From contig CM048591.1 of NCBI GenBank assembly GCA_026413225.1, positions 74,488,052 to 74,552,051 on the forward strand: a DNA stretch of 64,000 bases, in the 5' to 3' direction. Position 1 is the stretch's first letter. Every line of letters begins with the position of its first letter. This DNA comes from Otis tarda. Its lineage: Eukaryota > Chordata > Aves > Otidiformes > Otididae. Below, one piece after another: positions 35,977 through 48,737 of this stretch. The notes beneath the pieces are model-generated. The model did no database searches and was not told the DNA's origin. It saw only the letters and a list, made by a program, of their open reading frames with translations. The translations under genes and the position numbers were made by a program.

Positions 35977-38900
35977 TCAGAAGAACCTCAGGCATCATTT
36001 AGGAAGGGCACAGTGTCTTGCTCCGGCACTGTGCCATCTATGCTTAATGCCTAGAAGGCTGGGAAAGGTTCTGGGAGAAAAGTCCGTTGCGCGGGAACAT
36101 TTTAAGGGCCTGAGTGGTAATGAGTCAGCGCTGAGGTTTGGATTCAGATGTTTCCTGCCTAGTACCTGCCAAATGCGCCAGACCTTGCTGGGGAAGGTTC
36201 ACAGAGAGGAAACAGGAGCTGAACAGAGGGAATATGTACCCAGGATAATGCCAGGAATCAGCTGAGGGTCTGGGATAAAAATGTACAGCTTTCAGGCTCC
36301 CTGGGGCATAAGATGCAGGAGATGGAAAACAGTTTCTCCCAATCCCATAGCCACTGCTGTTCTGTTGGTTGGCAGGAGAGGGGAGGCAGGCTGAAGAGTG
36401 ATGCCAGCTTTTGATGCAGAACTGTTTCCTAATGGTGAAATAACAAGGGCAGAGCAAAAGAGCAATGCTCTGCCCCTGGAAGATCTGGCTGGGGTCAGTT
36501 TGTACCCCTGGGGACCAACCTGGTCCCCTGCTTCAGCCCCTCTGTGGCTATACCCCAACCCTACCAGGCTTTGCTCTGCACATCAGTACCAGTCAGCCTC
36601 CGCTCCTCCCTCGCAGTGCTTGGCAGTGTTGAGGGCTAGGGACTTCAGAGGGGCAGCTCAGTCCAGCCGCTCCTGTCATCAGCAAGTCCCAGGGCCACCT
36701 GTGATGGTTGGTACTCCAAATTCGGGCAACAGCTGTTGTCCTGTGTCACAGGGAAGGACCACGCTCTGTTCCTCCTGTCAACCCATAATGGAAATGGCAC
36801 TCCCTGGGTCTGCTGTGGCTTTTCTGAGCCACAGAAAGCCTTCAGAGCTTCCTTCCTTCCTTCCCACCTCCCTCCAAACTGCCTTTCCTTGTTCACCTCC
36901 TTGTGGTGAACAAAGACCTGGAGATGGTCTCAGCCAGCTCATGAGCCAGACGTGTGGCTTTCCATCTCATGGGATCTCCAGATTATTAGCTGGGGCTCTG
37001 CCTTGGTGTTTAGCTGTGCAGACAGGAGCTGGACAGCTGAGACAGATCTCACCTGGCTCCATCAAGCAGGAGGACAAGTAAGCTTGTTGTATTTAATGCT
37101 GGACCAGCTCCTACATCTCTGCTTCGTGTGGTGGGACAAGCTGTCTGCCGGGTTAGCCCCATGCAAGGCTGGGTGCTGCCAGGAACGTGCCTGCCGAGCT
37201 GCCCGTAAGGCAAAGGATCCCCAGTCACTGCAGTGGGGTCTGGCAGCCCCTCTGGACAGCGAGGAGGACCAAACCCCAAAGCAGTTACTGCCTGAGAAGA
37301 CATTGCCTGGTAGCTGGACCAGGCCAAGTGCCTTCAACTATCGCACACGGCTACTGCCCCTACAAGGAGGCTGAGCAATAATCCGCCAGGAATTTGACCA
37401 GGAGCTAAATCCCAGTTACCAAAGACGGGTTGCATCGGGCCAGCATGTGGGCACAAACCCTCTTCACGCTCCATTTGCCCTCGTTCTGGCGCTGACCCCA
37501 CCGTGAGCTCATCAGAAAACAGCTTTGTGCACGGCAGCCCTGCAAGATACGCTTCCCTCCACACCCAGCCCTGGCCCCAGAGGCTCACGCAGTGCTGAAA
37601 CACCCATCACTCGGCAGGGAGGTGAGGCAGCACCGTCTGACTGCCACGCAAGCTGCACAGCGCCTGGGGCGAGGCCAAGGTTTGGGATCAGAAAGCTGGC
37701 TGTGGTCAGTCCCCCGAGCAAGCGCCGCGGGGAGAGGCTGAACTCTGTGATGGAAGGAGTTGGGACGACCATCAGACATTGACCGAGATTTATTTCAGAC
37801 TTCCTAGATGGCCTTAAAACAGCAGCATGAGCTAATACTGCGTTCCAGGCCACAGCAACGATGCTCTTTGCCCAGGGCATGTTGTAGAAAAGGGCCCGCA
37901 GCAGCACGCACCTCTCAATGAAGGGCGATAGTGGCTCCAGAGCTGGGCCAGCATCTACACTGACAGCTGTGGCAAGCAGCTGGATGTAAGAGGCAGGGGA
38001 GAGGACCAAGCCCCAGGGTGTTGAAATGAAAACCCACTTCCCTATAACTGACCATCCAGCTCACTCTGTGGTGGTGGTGAGCCTTGTTGCCGCAGAGATG
38101 AAGAGAACGTACTAGAAGACAAATCCAAGCCTGTCTGGCAGTGCCCTTACCTGGAGTCCCTTGCTCTTTGGGGATGCTCCTTCCAGCCCAGCCACACAGC
38201 ATGCAAGGCTACTGCTGCGGTCCAGGTGGCTGAGTCTGGACATCGGGAGAGCATCCCTCGTGACACAGCCCCGACCCAGGACCAAGGGGTCTCAGCGCAG
38301 CCAGAGGTGCCACAACCACCCAGTTTCTGAGGCTGCAGCACACCTCGGGTTTTAGGTTGTGCCGAGAGGACATTCCTCTGGCACCACATTCCTTGCAGGG
38401 CTAATCCGCAGGGGAATGCGCTGCATGCATGGCAGCAGCAGCAGCACTGGCCTGGCTGGAGGCAGCAGCCGCAGCCCACACCAGGCTCACCTGGCCTGAG
38501 CCCCTTGAGGCACCCAAGGTGGTCCCCACCAAGTCCTGGGTAGTCTTACAGCTCAGCAAGCCTTGTCCCATTTGGTAACTTCTTAGTGTTTTATGCCTAA
38601 GACCTTTTTTAAGTGATTGCCTCATCTGAGCACAACTTTTCCACAAGTGTCACATCCCTATTTAACAGATGTGAGAAAGGCTGGGATGGAAAAGTGTCCT
38701 CTTCTCTGTGTTACCGTGATGCTTTTGCTTTTTGCTGTTACCACACCAACAACTTTATCTTACAAGGTGAAATGTTTAAAATAACAATGAAAAAATGGCC
38801 TTCTCGAATCCACTCTGGAGGGGAGGTCTCTTGAGCTACTACTGTGTAACAAGTCGGGTGTATCTTCAAAGAGTTTGGATGAAGAAAGCAAGTGAAATAG

Positions 38901-39124
38901 TTAAAAGGCTTGCCAAAGGATGCAGAGAATTCTCTCTATGTCCTACTACAGCTTCAAGAAATCCAACCTCCCTTTCCCCAGCCCAGATATTTAGGCTGAG
39001 CTTATCCTTTCACCCCAGCTACCATGTTGTACTTGCTAGAGAAATCTGGTTGCAAGTAACCTTAAACCTTTGTCAAAACTCCAGGGCTGTTCTGTTTGGA
39101 CTTGGCCAGTGTAACCCCTGCTAA

Positions 39125-39245
39125 AAAATGCAGAAAATATTTCAAAGTCAAACTTTAAAGGGGCAGCCATTGGTTTATTTGTGTTTAATTAAAAAAAATA
39201 ATAATAATAATTGTTTTCCAGTCCCATGGTAATTAGCAATCCAAT
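39125..39245. promoter_or_regulatory. Candidate conserved noncoding element (AT-rich, homeobox-type sites)
   Basis: This is a repeat-free AT-rich stretch with TTTAATTAA, an (AAT)n run and GGTAATTAGCAATC, about 9.5 kb upstream of FOXE1. The sequence texture resembles developmental enhancers, but conservation cannot be measured here. Confidence 0.2.
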
Positions 39246-40599
39246 CTACAGCTCCCATGGGAAAGAGCCTCTGTTTCTGGAACAAGTGTGCTCGAATATT
39301 GACTTGCTCCAGACATTGCCAAGGTTTTGAGTACAGCAATTTGTTGGGAGGGGGTTTCCAACTTTGACTCTGTAGCAGTTAAACTGTCGTGCTCCAAACC
39401 ACAGAGTTTTACTACGGCCTCCATCTCCCTTTGTTTTACCTGAACTTCTCATCCCGCTCTGCAAATCCTATGCCAGAATGAGTCACTCTACAGGATTAGC
39501 TCTTATTTTTCAACTCCTCTGTCAGTGCTGCCCAGACTAGTTCTGAGGAGAAAAAATTGACACTCCCCATTCAATAAAGCTGTGTAACAAGTGACTGAAA
39601 GAAATTACCTCCAGTGCTCAGCTATTCACAGTGAACCAGCGAGGACCACCCTGTCTCACCAAGGTGACTGAGCCCTCTGCATAGCGCAGCGCTGAGAGCT
39701 GGCAGCCCCAGCGAAGGGGATGCGCTAGTGCCCCCCACCTGTCAGTCACCCCCTCCTCACTGCTGTGGTCTACGCAGAGATGCTGGCCTTCCTCCTTGCC
39801 CTGGCACGGGGTCTCGAGGGTCACCGGTGAGGACCCCCAGGAAGGACCAGGGGCACCACCTGGTGCTCATGGGGTGCAGTGCCCCAGCTTTTGCTGTCTG
39901 AGCATCGAGGGGGCTCGTTTGAGCCCAGCTCTGGTCCTCCTGCCTTCGGGGCACAGGTATGTTCTGGGGGCCCCTCTCTCTCTGCTGACTGCTGAGGTCA
40001 GTCCTGTGTATCTTGCATCTAGGCCAGAGGGTCTTCTGCTCTGGGACTTACTTGCTGGAAGCAGATCTTAGGCTGTCATTGCCCTACAGACCTTTTCTTA
40101 TGTTCACATCTAAATAAACACTTGCTATGGGAAAAAAAAAATACCTTTTCTTTTTGTATTTTTGAATTTCATTTTCCACCTTTCCCTTTTCCTTTATTTT
40201 TTTAAGTAATAAAGACAACTCTCACATGGCAAAAATGCCTTGTGTTGCAGCAGAATGAAGAGGAGGGAAACCTGAAGGCTTCAAAAAGATGCCACTCTCC
40301 TTCCCTTTCCCTGTCCAAAACATGATCCTGGAAGTGATTGTTTAGGTAACTTCTGGAAGACCCGTTTTCTGATAATGGTCCAGCATGGTGGCAAACCTGG
40401 GATTTGCATAAAAAGACCCAAACTGCATAAGCAAAACTAGTAGAGCCAGCTGGGAGAAATAAGACCTGAGCACCTGGCATTTTGAGAAGTCATTTTGCTT
40501 GTGTCATGGGTCATTTTCCTACATCGTTGACAGGACTTGAGCTGCCTTGACAGAAACTCCTGGAAATCACCTTCCTCCCACAGTAACAGAGAGACTGCA

Positions 40600-40860
40600 G
40601 AAATGACAAGGTTTCTGGTCCAGCCTTTTGCCCAAAGCAGGGTTATGCCCCCATTTAGATCAGCTTGCTCAGGGCCACGACCAGCCAAGTTCTTAAAAGC
40701 CAAAAGGACAGAGATTCGACCATCCCTTTGTGAAACCTGTACCATGTCACAGATTTCACACGTGAAATACAGACTGTCCACAGAAAAATAATGACCAGAC
40801 TGTCCAAAATGAAGAGAGATTTCTGAAACTTTTTGCTGTCCCTGGAAATACACACAGTAC
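40600..40860 (-). mobile_element. Old CR1 LINE 3' remnant
   Basis: Plus-strand landmarks 'ggtccagccttttgcccaaagcagg', 'gatcagcttgctcagggcca' and 'aaagccaaaaggacagagat' follow the inverse order of the CR1 3' UTR and C-terminal coding region. It is strongly diverged with no open frame. Confidence 0.6.
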
Positions 40861-41039
40861 AGTGTATATTTTTAATAGCAGCATGAAACTTTAAAACACT
40901 TCTTTTTATCCAGATTACCATGACCTACACGCTTTTGGAAACACGTATGGCCTCAGGTAAACGCTGGGCAGATACTTATCTACTGTAAATCCCCACAGGT
41001 CTGTTAACTTCAGCGGGACTCCCGCTATTCACGGCCTTT

Positions 41040-41340
41040 GCAGTCTTGTTAAATAAAAGTTTTGAAACTGAGAAATAACCTGTCTCCTCATCTAGGGCTA
41101 GACATTTTGCTACGTGCTCAAGCAAAACTCCAGCAAATTTCTGTAGGTACTTGTAAATGGGGCATTACTTGTTAATTACCATGGTGATTGCTAAAAGGTC
41201 AGAGAAAGGCGATGAGAACAAAAAGGCTGAGGGTAAAAAATAGGAGCTCTTTGTAAAAGTATTCAGTTTGGTCTGCCAGTGCCAATAAGCTCAAACTATT
41301 CCCACCTTACATTTTGTTTTTGAAATAAAGACTATTTCCA
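41040..41340. promoter_or_regulatory. Candidate conserved noncoding element
   Basis: A repeat-free block includes 'ttacttgttaattaccatgg', 'tgattgctaaaaggtcagag' and 'ggcgatgagaacaaaaaggc'. It has homeodomain-type TTAATTA and a nuclear-receptor-like AGGTCA half site. It sits 7.5 kb upstream of FOXE1 in otherwise unremarkable DNA. The call rests on sequence texture only. Confidence 0.25.
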
Positions 41341-42769
41341 TCCCTCTACCATGGAATTACAGTAGTTGGTAGCGCTGGGTCTTACCAATCCCTCACCAGT
41401 GCCTACCTGGCATCTGAATTCACTGACAGCAGCGATACTGACAATTCACCCTATAGCCAGCTGTGATTTACCATTCAGCAGTGCTTTATGCATTCCACGG
41501 GCACACGCATGCTCACTGTAGCACATCCACATGTGACATTTTAAGTACAATTTTCCTTGTGTTGGTCAGGGCTCCATGCACACTCCTCATCCTGGGCATC
41601 CAGCTGGCTGTGCCCCAGGCCAGGAAAGAGGCCAGTGAGGCTCCTCAGCTTTAACTGGGAGCTACTTTCAAGCTGGGACTTTTGTCCCTGGCCCCAGGGC
41701 CATGTTGCAGCTGTGCCTGTGCCCCTCCTTGCAACCTCCAATGCGGACCTTGACTCGCCACTGAGGATCTCCTCAGAAAACCTCAAAGCATCAGAAACCT
41801 GACACACAAAAGCACTGGGTGCCTGGACCTACCCACTGAAATGTCTTATTTTTGTTAATCAAGCAGAGTTGTGCAAAGTGCTCCGAAAGCTGCAGTTTCC
41901 AGGGAAGGAAGAGCAATGTCTGGTTCATCTAAGAATGCTCAGTGATACAGTCTAATCAGTGATTTTTCCTTGGTTTAAAGAAAAAAAAATAAGAACAAAA
42001 AGACCCCAACAGAGCAGCTCACAGCACTAGAACTTCTTCGTGCTCTGTGTAGACTAGTCTTAGAAAGTTGTGACACTTTTTTCCATGCTTATTTGCTTGT
42101 ACCAAAGTGATGTTGAAAGTCTTTGATTCCAAGCCAAGATCTGGAGAAAACACTTCGGTGCGCACAACTTTTTTTGTCCATCTCTTCAAGATCTTCGCCA
42201 CAAACCAAACCTCCCCACCAGTCTTCCAGGAAAGGCTCTTTGTTTTCTTCCAGCTCCAGCCCCCACCCTGCCTCTCCACATTCCCTGCTTTTCCATGGTG
42301 CTTGTCCTCCTCCTCCTTCTTTTTCCCCTGCTTCATGTGTTCCCAGACTCCCTCCGCCAGTCCCATCCATGTGCTGTCAACACCTTTTCTCTCCTTTGCT
42401 TCCCTGCTTGGCTGACCTACTCTCTGTGACCATGGGGAAAGTCCTCTGCGAGCACTACAGCGCAGAACATGTCACAGGATGGGAACTTGGTTACTAAATT
42501 ATAGGACAACTCCACTGCAATTTGTTAAAGACTTTCAAATATCCATATTAGGGTGGGGCAACATGAAGAGCATTATCAACAAAGAACACCACCAAGACAT
42601 TTCTCCTGCCTGTGTTGGGAAATTAATCTAATGCTACAGTTTGGCCAAAATGACCTGTTTCCTCTCCATCCCACGCTGAAGTGCTGGTTAGAAAAAGCCG
42701 ATGTCCAGGGCAACGTGGTTCTGTCTGCAACAAAGGAAAAAAAAAAAAAGAATATTTCTTTCCAAATAA

Positions 42770-42960
42770 CTTGTTGAAGTAAAGCAGGATATTTGCAAAG
42801 ATATTTTGTTCACAGTAAGGCAAATAATTAACTTAAATAATTATTTTAAAATAAAATTCCCAGTCTCCAAAGCAAGCCTTGATAAACAATTATCACTAAA
42901 TTGCTGCATCCTATCATTTTCTGTCAATGATCAGGTTTCACTGCAAGCTGCAGAGAGGGA
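42770..42960. promoter_or_regulatory. Candidate conserved noncoding element
   Basis: An AT-rich, repeat-free block contains 'caaataattaacttaaataa', 'gataaacaattatcac' and 'tgtcaatgatcagg'. It has possible forkhead (TAAACA) and homeodomain (TAATTA) sites, about 5.8 kb upstream of FOXE1. No conservation data are available. Confidence 0.2.
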
Positions 42961-43659
42961 TGAACTTGTGCTCTGGCAAGCAAAATTTGGCCTTGAATGA
43001 CAAGCCACCCTTCCCTTTCACAAGCCTGAGGGTCTTACCGACCCCGTGGGCCCCAGGCACAAGGCAGCGGTGCCAGCTGTGAGCCAGCAGAGCAGACAGG
43101 TCCTAGCAGGGCACCTGGGAAACATGGAGCAGGACATGTTCATCCTGCAAGACCTGAGCCGCCACTGTGTCCTACACGCTTGGCCTTTGCCTGCCCTACC
43201 AAAGTCAGTGGCATGAGCAACACTAATGATGGTGGCCCTGCCTGTGGAAGAAATTCTTCCGGCTGGTTGGTTTCCCTAACCCCTGTCTTCTGCAACAGCC
43301 TTGCTGCCATCGCACAGGGACACAAATAGACGAAACTACACCCAAAACTGACGCCATGCTGCCCACACAGCTGCCTGCAGTGACCACAGGAGCCTGCGAG
43401 TGGCAGGGAAGACTCAGAGAAGGGAGGTGAACCCCACTGCAGAGATGGTGAACACCAAAGACCTAGGTCACCTTTGGAACCTCAAAACTGTTGAATGACT
43501 GGCCAAATAGGGCATTTGATAGGCAAAACAGAAAGAACTTATTTCCATGCCAACAGAGCCCGATGGCTATTCAAAGATACCCATCCGGAAGATTTTAATG
43601 ACGTGCTGAAATGCACAGGCTTCAGGGGAGCAAGAGCCATGCAAACCTCACAACACCTG

Positions 43660-43679
43660 CAAAAAAAAAAAAAAAAAAA
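43660..43679. repeat. Poly(A) tract
   Basis: A run of about 19 A bases follows 'acacctgc'. No retroposed gene is recognisable in front of it. Confidence 0.7.
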
Positions 43680-46600
43680 GCATAGCAAGTGATTTTTGGC
43701 TTACAGAAGTCTAATTCTGCTTCGCATGTTCCCAGAAAATGTCAGCTCCTCTCTACACCATCTGACAGATCTGCTCAACTCCCAGTGATTTCATGGTGGT
43801 GCAAAGGCAAGAATGGGCAGCTTATTCTCTTGCAAACCAGCTCTAAAAACTTCTTCGTCAGGAGGACAAATTAATGTGTCACGGCCCATCCAGCTCAGGC
43901 AGGCTCCACTCCGCTTCCCTAGGACGCTGTCTGCTCCTTGACGCCTGCATCACATGCAGCGTTGTCTCCTGCTTTGGTCTGTGGCTCTGTATCTGGGCTA
44001 AACGAGTCTCTCGTTGCCGGTTTGTGCAGCAAGGTTGGGTGTTTAACCGGCTGTTTAGGCAGCCCTAGTACAGACTTAGGCCGTGCTCCTCCTCACCAAA
44101 CCCAGGATGGCGTGTGCCGTATGCACAGCAAGAGTCATTCCTGGCCCATGTTCAGCCTCCGGCTGTTCCCCAGCTCCTCTGCAGCAGGGCCCCAGCTCTG
44201 CCCATCCCTTCCCAGCTGGGACTGATGCACGGGGTTATCCTGTCCTGGTGAACCACCAGCAAGTCTCCTTTGCTGGGCTTTGTGAGTTTCCCGGCGGCCC
44301 GGTGCTCCCATTTCTGGTGGTCCCTCTAGGCTGAGGCTCTGCCTCTTCTCCTGTCAGTCACTGCCTGAGGGAGCGGGCAGAGGCGATGCCCTGCTCTGAG
44401 AGGGCCTGCGCCTTCACCTGTCACAGCATACAGGTGACCCTCTGCAGACCCTGCTCGCCTGCCACGAGCCCAGGGAGCTGCTGGGCTGTCAGACAAACAC
44501 ACCGGGTGCCTGCTCTTGCTGCCCTCTGGATCAGCCCAAATGGGACCATACTGCATGGAGAAAGAGGCTTCCCATGCCTCTCACCTCAGTCAAATTTATC
44601 TCCCATAGCCCTGAGACATGGACTGTTTTAAAACCACCATGGGTTGTTTTTTTTTTTTCTACAGAACAATGACCACAAGAGCTAACTCAAGGCTCCCCCA
44701 TGAACCTGGTTACATCCACGTGGTGCTCTCACCAAGCAGTTCTTTCTCCCCTGCAGCCCCAAGTTCCCACAGAAAACTCAACCAGGGGATGAGAGGCAGC
44801 CCTAATTTGGAAAAGCAGGACAGATGACAGACAACCAGGCCACTGATGCAGAGTGAAACCTTGCTCACACAAGAGGGAACATCTGATGCAAATACGCAAT
44901 GGACACATCTCCCTACTCTGTTGCTTTCCAGCCCGTCTTCTGCTGTATGACCGGACTCCACGCGGCAGCTGCACATCAGTTCTCCCTCAGAGGTTTCATC
45001 TCAGTCCCCACGCTGCATTCTGGGTAGAAAGTGTTTCCAAAATCCATGCGATCACCTCTCTGCTTTTGCCTCCCAGGTGCAAAATGTCTTAAGCTCCCTG
45101 ACTGGCCACTTCTCTGCAAACACAGGCTCTGAAAGTGAATAAAGGGTGTCCCCACCACCTGCCTTGTTCCAAGAGACTCAGGCTAGTGGTCCCCTCCCAG
45201 ACCTCAATCACGAGCTGCAGGTAGGGCTCTTTTGTCACAAAGTGTCATGAAGTGCCTCACTGTGATGCTCTCCACACTTCCAGCAGCAAAAGCCCTTGCA
45301 CCAAATACAGAGTCACTAAAAAAACCCGAACTTGCTGTCCCATCACAGAGGCAGCTGAGCCTGGGGTGCAGGCTGTGCCATGGGGTACGCGCTCGCACTT
45401 CACTTGCATTCAGCCCGTCTGATCTGGGATTTTGGCTCTGCTGCACCCTTGAATTGGGGCACACTGAGCACAGCTCTGCCATTTCTGGGACACGGAGACA
45501 AAACAAGACGTTTCCTCTCTTCAAAGAGGAGTGGAATTCTGATGGTGGAACCAAAACAATGAGCATGCTGCACCTGAAGGGGCTGTCCACACGCTGAATG
45601 TCCGCTTCCCTCCTGTTTGGTTGATGTGGGAGAAACCGCGCGGTTCACAAGGCTAACGGAGAGCAGGGCTTCCCAGTGGTTTACTCCTGAGGGATCTCAA
45701 TAGTGCAGTTTGTAATCTGGGAGCAAGTGAGTGGGGAATGAACCCTGAAGGACTGGATGCTTTCCAAAGGTGGAAATTTCTCTTGGAGATCCAAGCAGAT
45801 GGGATTTGGCTGGGGTAATTCTCTGGCACCTACTGGTACTAACAAACTCCAGTCTTGAGAAGCCGAGGCACAATACCCTTGTGCGGGGTGCACTCTGCAG
45901 TGCCTGCTCTCAACATCAGTGAGCACTCTGCTCAGTTGAAGGCTGCAGACCTCAGCGTAGGCAGGATCTGAACTTGGAAATTTAGACAGAAAAAGTGCTG
46001 ACTCTAAACTTTGCCCCAGAGACCAGAAGAAAGTCCGCACTGTAGCTTTTGCATGGCTAATACTCCTGTAGATATCATACATTTCCTATTGCAGTATGAA
46101 CTCCAAATGTTTAATCAATGCATGGCATTTTCTGTCTTACGTACCTTTGTCCCTCCTCCAGCACAGCTAAATCAAAACAGAAAACAAAATGTTTACAAAC
46201 ATGAAAAGCACCAAGCTCCAGCAACAGGCACCACTTCGATTTATCAATCCAGCTGGGTGAGCCTGAGTTTCACGCTCCCCACAGTTCCCTCCCCACAGGA
46301 ACTGGCACTCCAAAGAGACACTAAAAACTTAAAAACAAGATGTACTCCTGCTCCCTGAGCGGAGAGCTGAAAAGGTTTTTAAATAGGCTGATGATAATAT
46401 CAGATCGAGGATTGTTAAACAACTCCCACTTCACTCACAAATACTGGCATTACAGCTTAACCTGCATGATGAAGAAAGGAGAAGGGACGAGAGCCAGCAC
46501 ATGCTGTTTGGGAATCCATTTCACTCTGCTTACACGCTGGGCTCTGCCAAGGAAAGTGCTTTCTTGGAAAAGGACTTCCATCACCAGCAGAGAGGGCACA

Positions 46601-47439
46601 AGCAGCTGTTCAGCACAGCATCCCACCTCAGCGCACAGCTCTTTCACTCTCCAAGCACGAAGTGAAGCACGATCTGACTTTGCCCTCTGGAGGCACAGAA
46701 TTGGTATGGCGCGGAGAGACCTACAGCGCCAGAGGTGAATGAGCTATGCAACCGCTTTTTGGAAGATCTGATAGGAAAAGTTCATTCCCAGCGACAGCTT
46801 CCCCTGAGCCAGAGGGCAGAGCACTGCAGGCCAGGCAGCTTCACCGCCCTCCTGTCGCATCGAAGGAGTCGGTTTCTTGGTTCCTCCAGGATAATACTAC
46901 CCTAGTGTTTTATGTGCTTCAAGAACATAAGTGTCAGCACGGGAGGCTGATTTTTCTTTCGGCACAAACTCTGCAGCATGTGACTTGCAATACTGCCAGA
47001 CGTCTGCATCCAGCTACTGGGACCGCACACATGGGTCCTCAGAGTGCCACTCTGTGGTTTATTCCACTAGCTATTTCACAGTTTATTCTGCTACCTCCCA
47101 GATTGCTGGGAAGCTGCAGAAATAAGCAGGTGGCCAAAGACTATGGAGTCCCCTTATTTAGCTAGAAACCTGGGTTAAGGTTAGATTGCTGCATGCAGAT
47201 GGATCATCATACACATCGATTTTTCTCCAAGCAGAGAAAAAACTTTGCTGGAAACCTCCAAGGGAGCCATTTCACCAAGCTGAACACCTCCCACCTCCTC
47301 TTGCTCCCTTAAACATCACTTGTGCAAAGGCCAAGAGGGCTTTTTGCACCGAGTCTTTTTGCACCGAGGCAGGCTCAGCAGTGCACTGGTGACGTGAATT
47401 TTGGCAGAACTGGCAAGAGGCACCGAGATACGGGCAGGA

Positions 47440-47730
47440 TGAGCTGCACAGCCAAGCACAGGACCTACACACTTATGCACATCCACCTCTCTGCATGCAT
47501 GTCTGCCCACATCCACTCCTGCATTCCTGTGGGTGCTCGTGTCTTGGGTCCAGCCACACGCCCGTGCACACTGGCACATGTTTGTATACACGCTCCCACA
47601 TCAATGTACACACATGAACATCTCCAACCCCACACCAGTGCCCTTGCATGCCCACGTACCTATGCATGCTCACCCTCCCGTGCACACACACCCCTGTGCA
47701 CACGTACACACACTGACCCTTTCCATCCCA
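47440..47730. repeat. Degenerate CA-rich low-complexity tract
   Basis: A roughly 300-bp region of alternating purine/pyrimidine text (cacac, tgcac, catgca, gtgcacac) has no fixed period. It gives overlapping frames rich in His, Thr, Cys and Val that are artefacts. It lies just upstream of the FOXE1 CpG island. Confidence 0.75.
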
Positions 47731-48661
47731 CCTTCAGGACTTCCTGCCATTCCCTTTGTCCCTTAGCTCCCCAAGACCACCATCCCAGCAGGTGAGGCGG
47801 CTGTGCTAGCTACCCCCAGCCCTGCAGGTGAGTGCCATGGGGATACGAGTCCTGGGCAAGCATTCCCGGCCAGCTGGGCGCTCTCATGGAACTTGTTCTG
47901 ACCCACAGCTCTGGGCTCTGACCTTCAGCCCTGAGTATTCGAGGACACAGGAGGGAGCTGGCAGGTAAGTTATGTCCCAGCAGCAGCTCGTGCAGAGCCC
48001 GGCGTTCTTCCTAGTTGGAAGGATCCTGTACCTGGACGTCCTGTGGCACAAGGATCTGGGACAAGCGGGTTAGATCAGGGATAAACCAGGGGCAGGGGCT
48101 GTTGGGGAACGGATGTGAGGGCCCCACTTTGAGTGCATTTTTCATAGCAGCTCTGCAGGCAAATTGTGCACATTGCCTAAGCCCACGCTTATTTGCTCTC
48201 CCCACTTAGATCTGTCACTGGGGGGTTTTGCACGTTTGTTACTATCGCGAAGGAGTGTGCGGCTCCATGGATGACACTGCCCTGTCTCGCCGACCGGCAG
48301 CATCCCCTCCAACAGCCACGGCCCCTCACCTCACTTCCCCTCCCCTCACCAGCCGAACTGACCCACAGACCCATCGAGCCCGGAAACCCCCGTGCCGAGA
48401 CATCCGCACGGCAGACGCGCTTCCCGCTTCACTCGCTGCCCGCGGGTCCCCCCGACGGCAGCAGGACCGCGGCACCCCGACGGCGCTGAGGAGGGGGGAG
48501 GCGGTGGGGTGAGGTGGGGGGTGTACCGGGGCAGGGCGCTGCCCGTGCCCCTGCCCCCGGCGGCAGCGGCACGCCCGGCCCTGCCCGCGCCTCCCGGGCT
48601 GCGGGGCGTTGCAAGGGGGAGTTGCCGGCCGCCCGGGCGCGGAGCGGCCGGACACGGTCGC

Positions 48662-48668
48662 ATAAAAG
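48662..48668 (+). promoter_or_regulatory. TATA-like box of FOXE1
   Basis: ATAAAAG stands alone in otherwise GC-only DNA, 76 bp before the start codon. If used, transcription would begin near 48,690-48,695 and leave a 5' UTR of about 45 bases with no upstream ATG. Confidence 0.5.
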
Positions 48669-48713
48669 CCGCGGCGGAACGGCGCTGCGCCTCCTCGGCT
48701 CGGCCCGGCTCGG

Positions 48714-48732
48714 CGTCGGGGCCGCCCCGACG
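48714..48732 (+). promoter_or_regulatory. GC-rich hairpin directly before the FOXE1 start codon
   Basis: CGTCGGGG (48,714-48,721) and CCCCGACG (48,725-48,732) are perfect complements around a CCG loop, giving an 8-bp stem that ends five bases before ATG. The context at -3 is C and at +4 is A, which is weak for initiation. A hairpin so close to the start would be expected to hinder scanning and start selection. Confidence 0.6.
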
Positions 48733-48737
48733 GCCGC

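Larger units (their letters stand above)
33171..40595. other. Intergenic DNA, gene-poor
   Basis: No exon-like frame is convincing. The 227-codon frame at 36,398-37,081 has low-complexity composition and no domain. Microsatellites near 35.9 kb and an AT-rich block near 39.1 kb are listed separately. Confidence 0.45.

Noticed and set aside
36398..37081. 227-codon frame as a possible exon
   Set aside because: Composition is Ser/Pro/Gln-rich with no known domain, no flanking splice consensus that I could connect, and no conserved start context.
47316..47795. His/Cys/Thr-rich frames that resemble zinc-binding repeats
   Set aside because: They follow from CA/TG-rich low-complexity DNA, and the Cys and His spacing is irregular.
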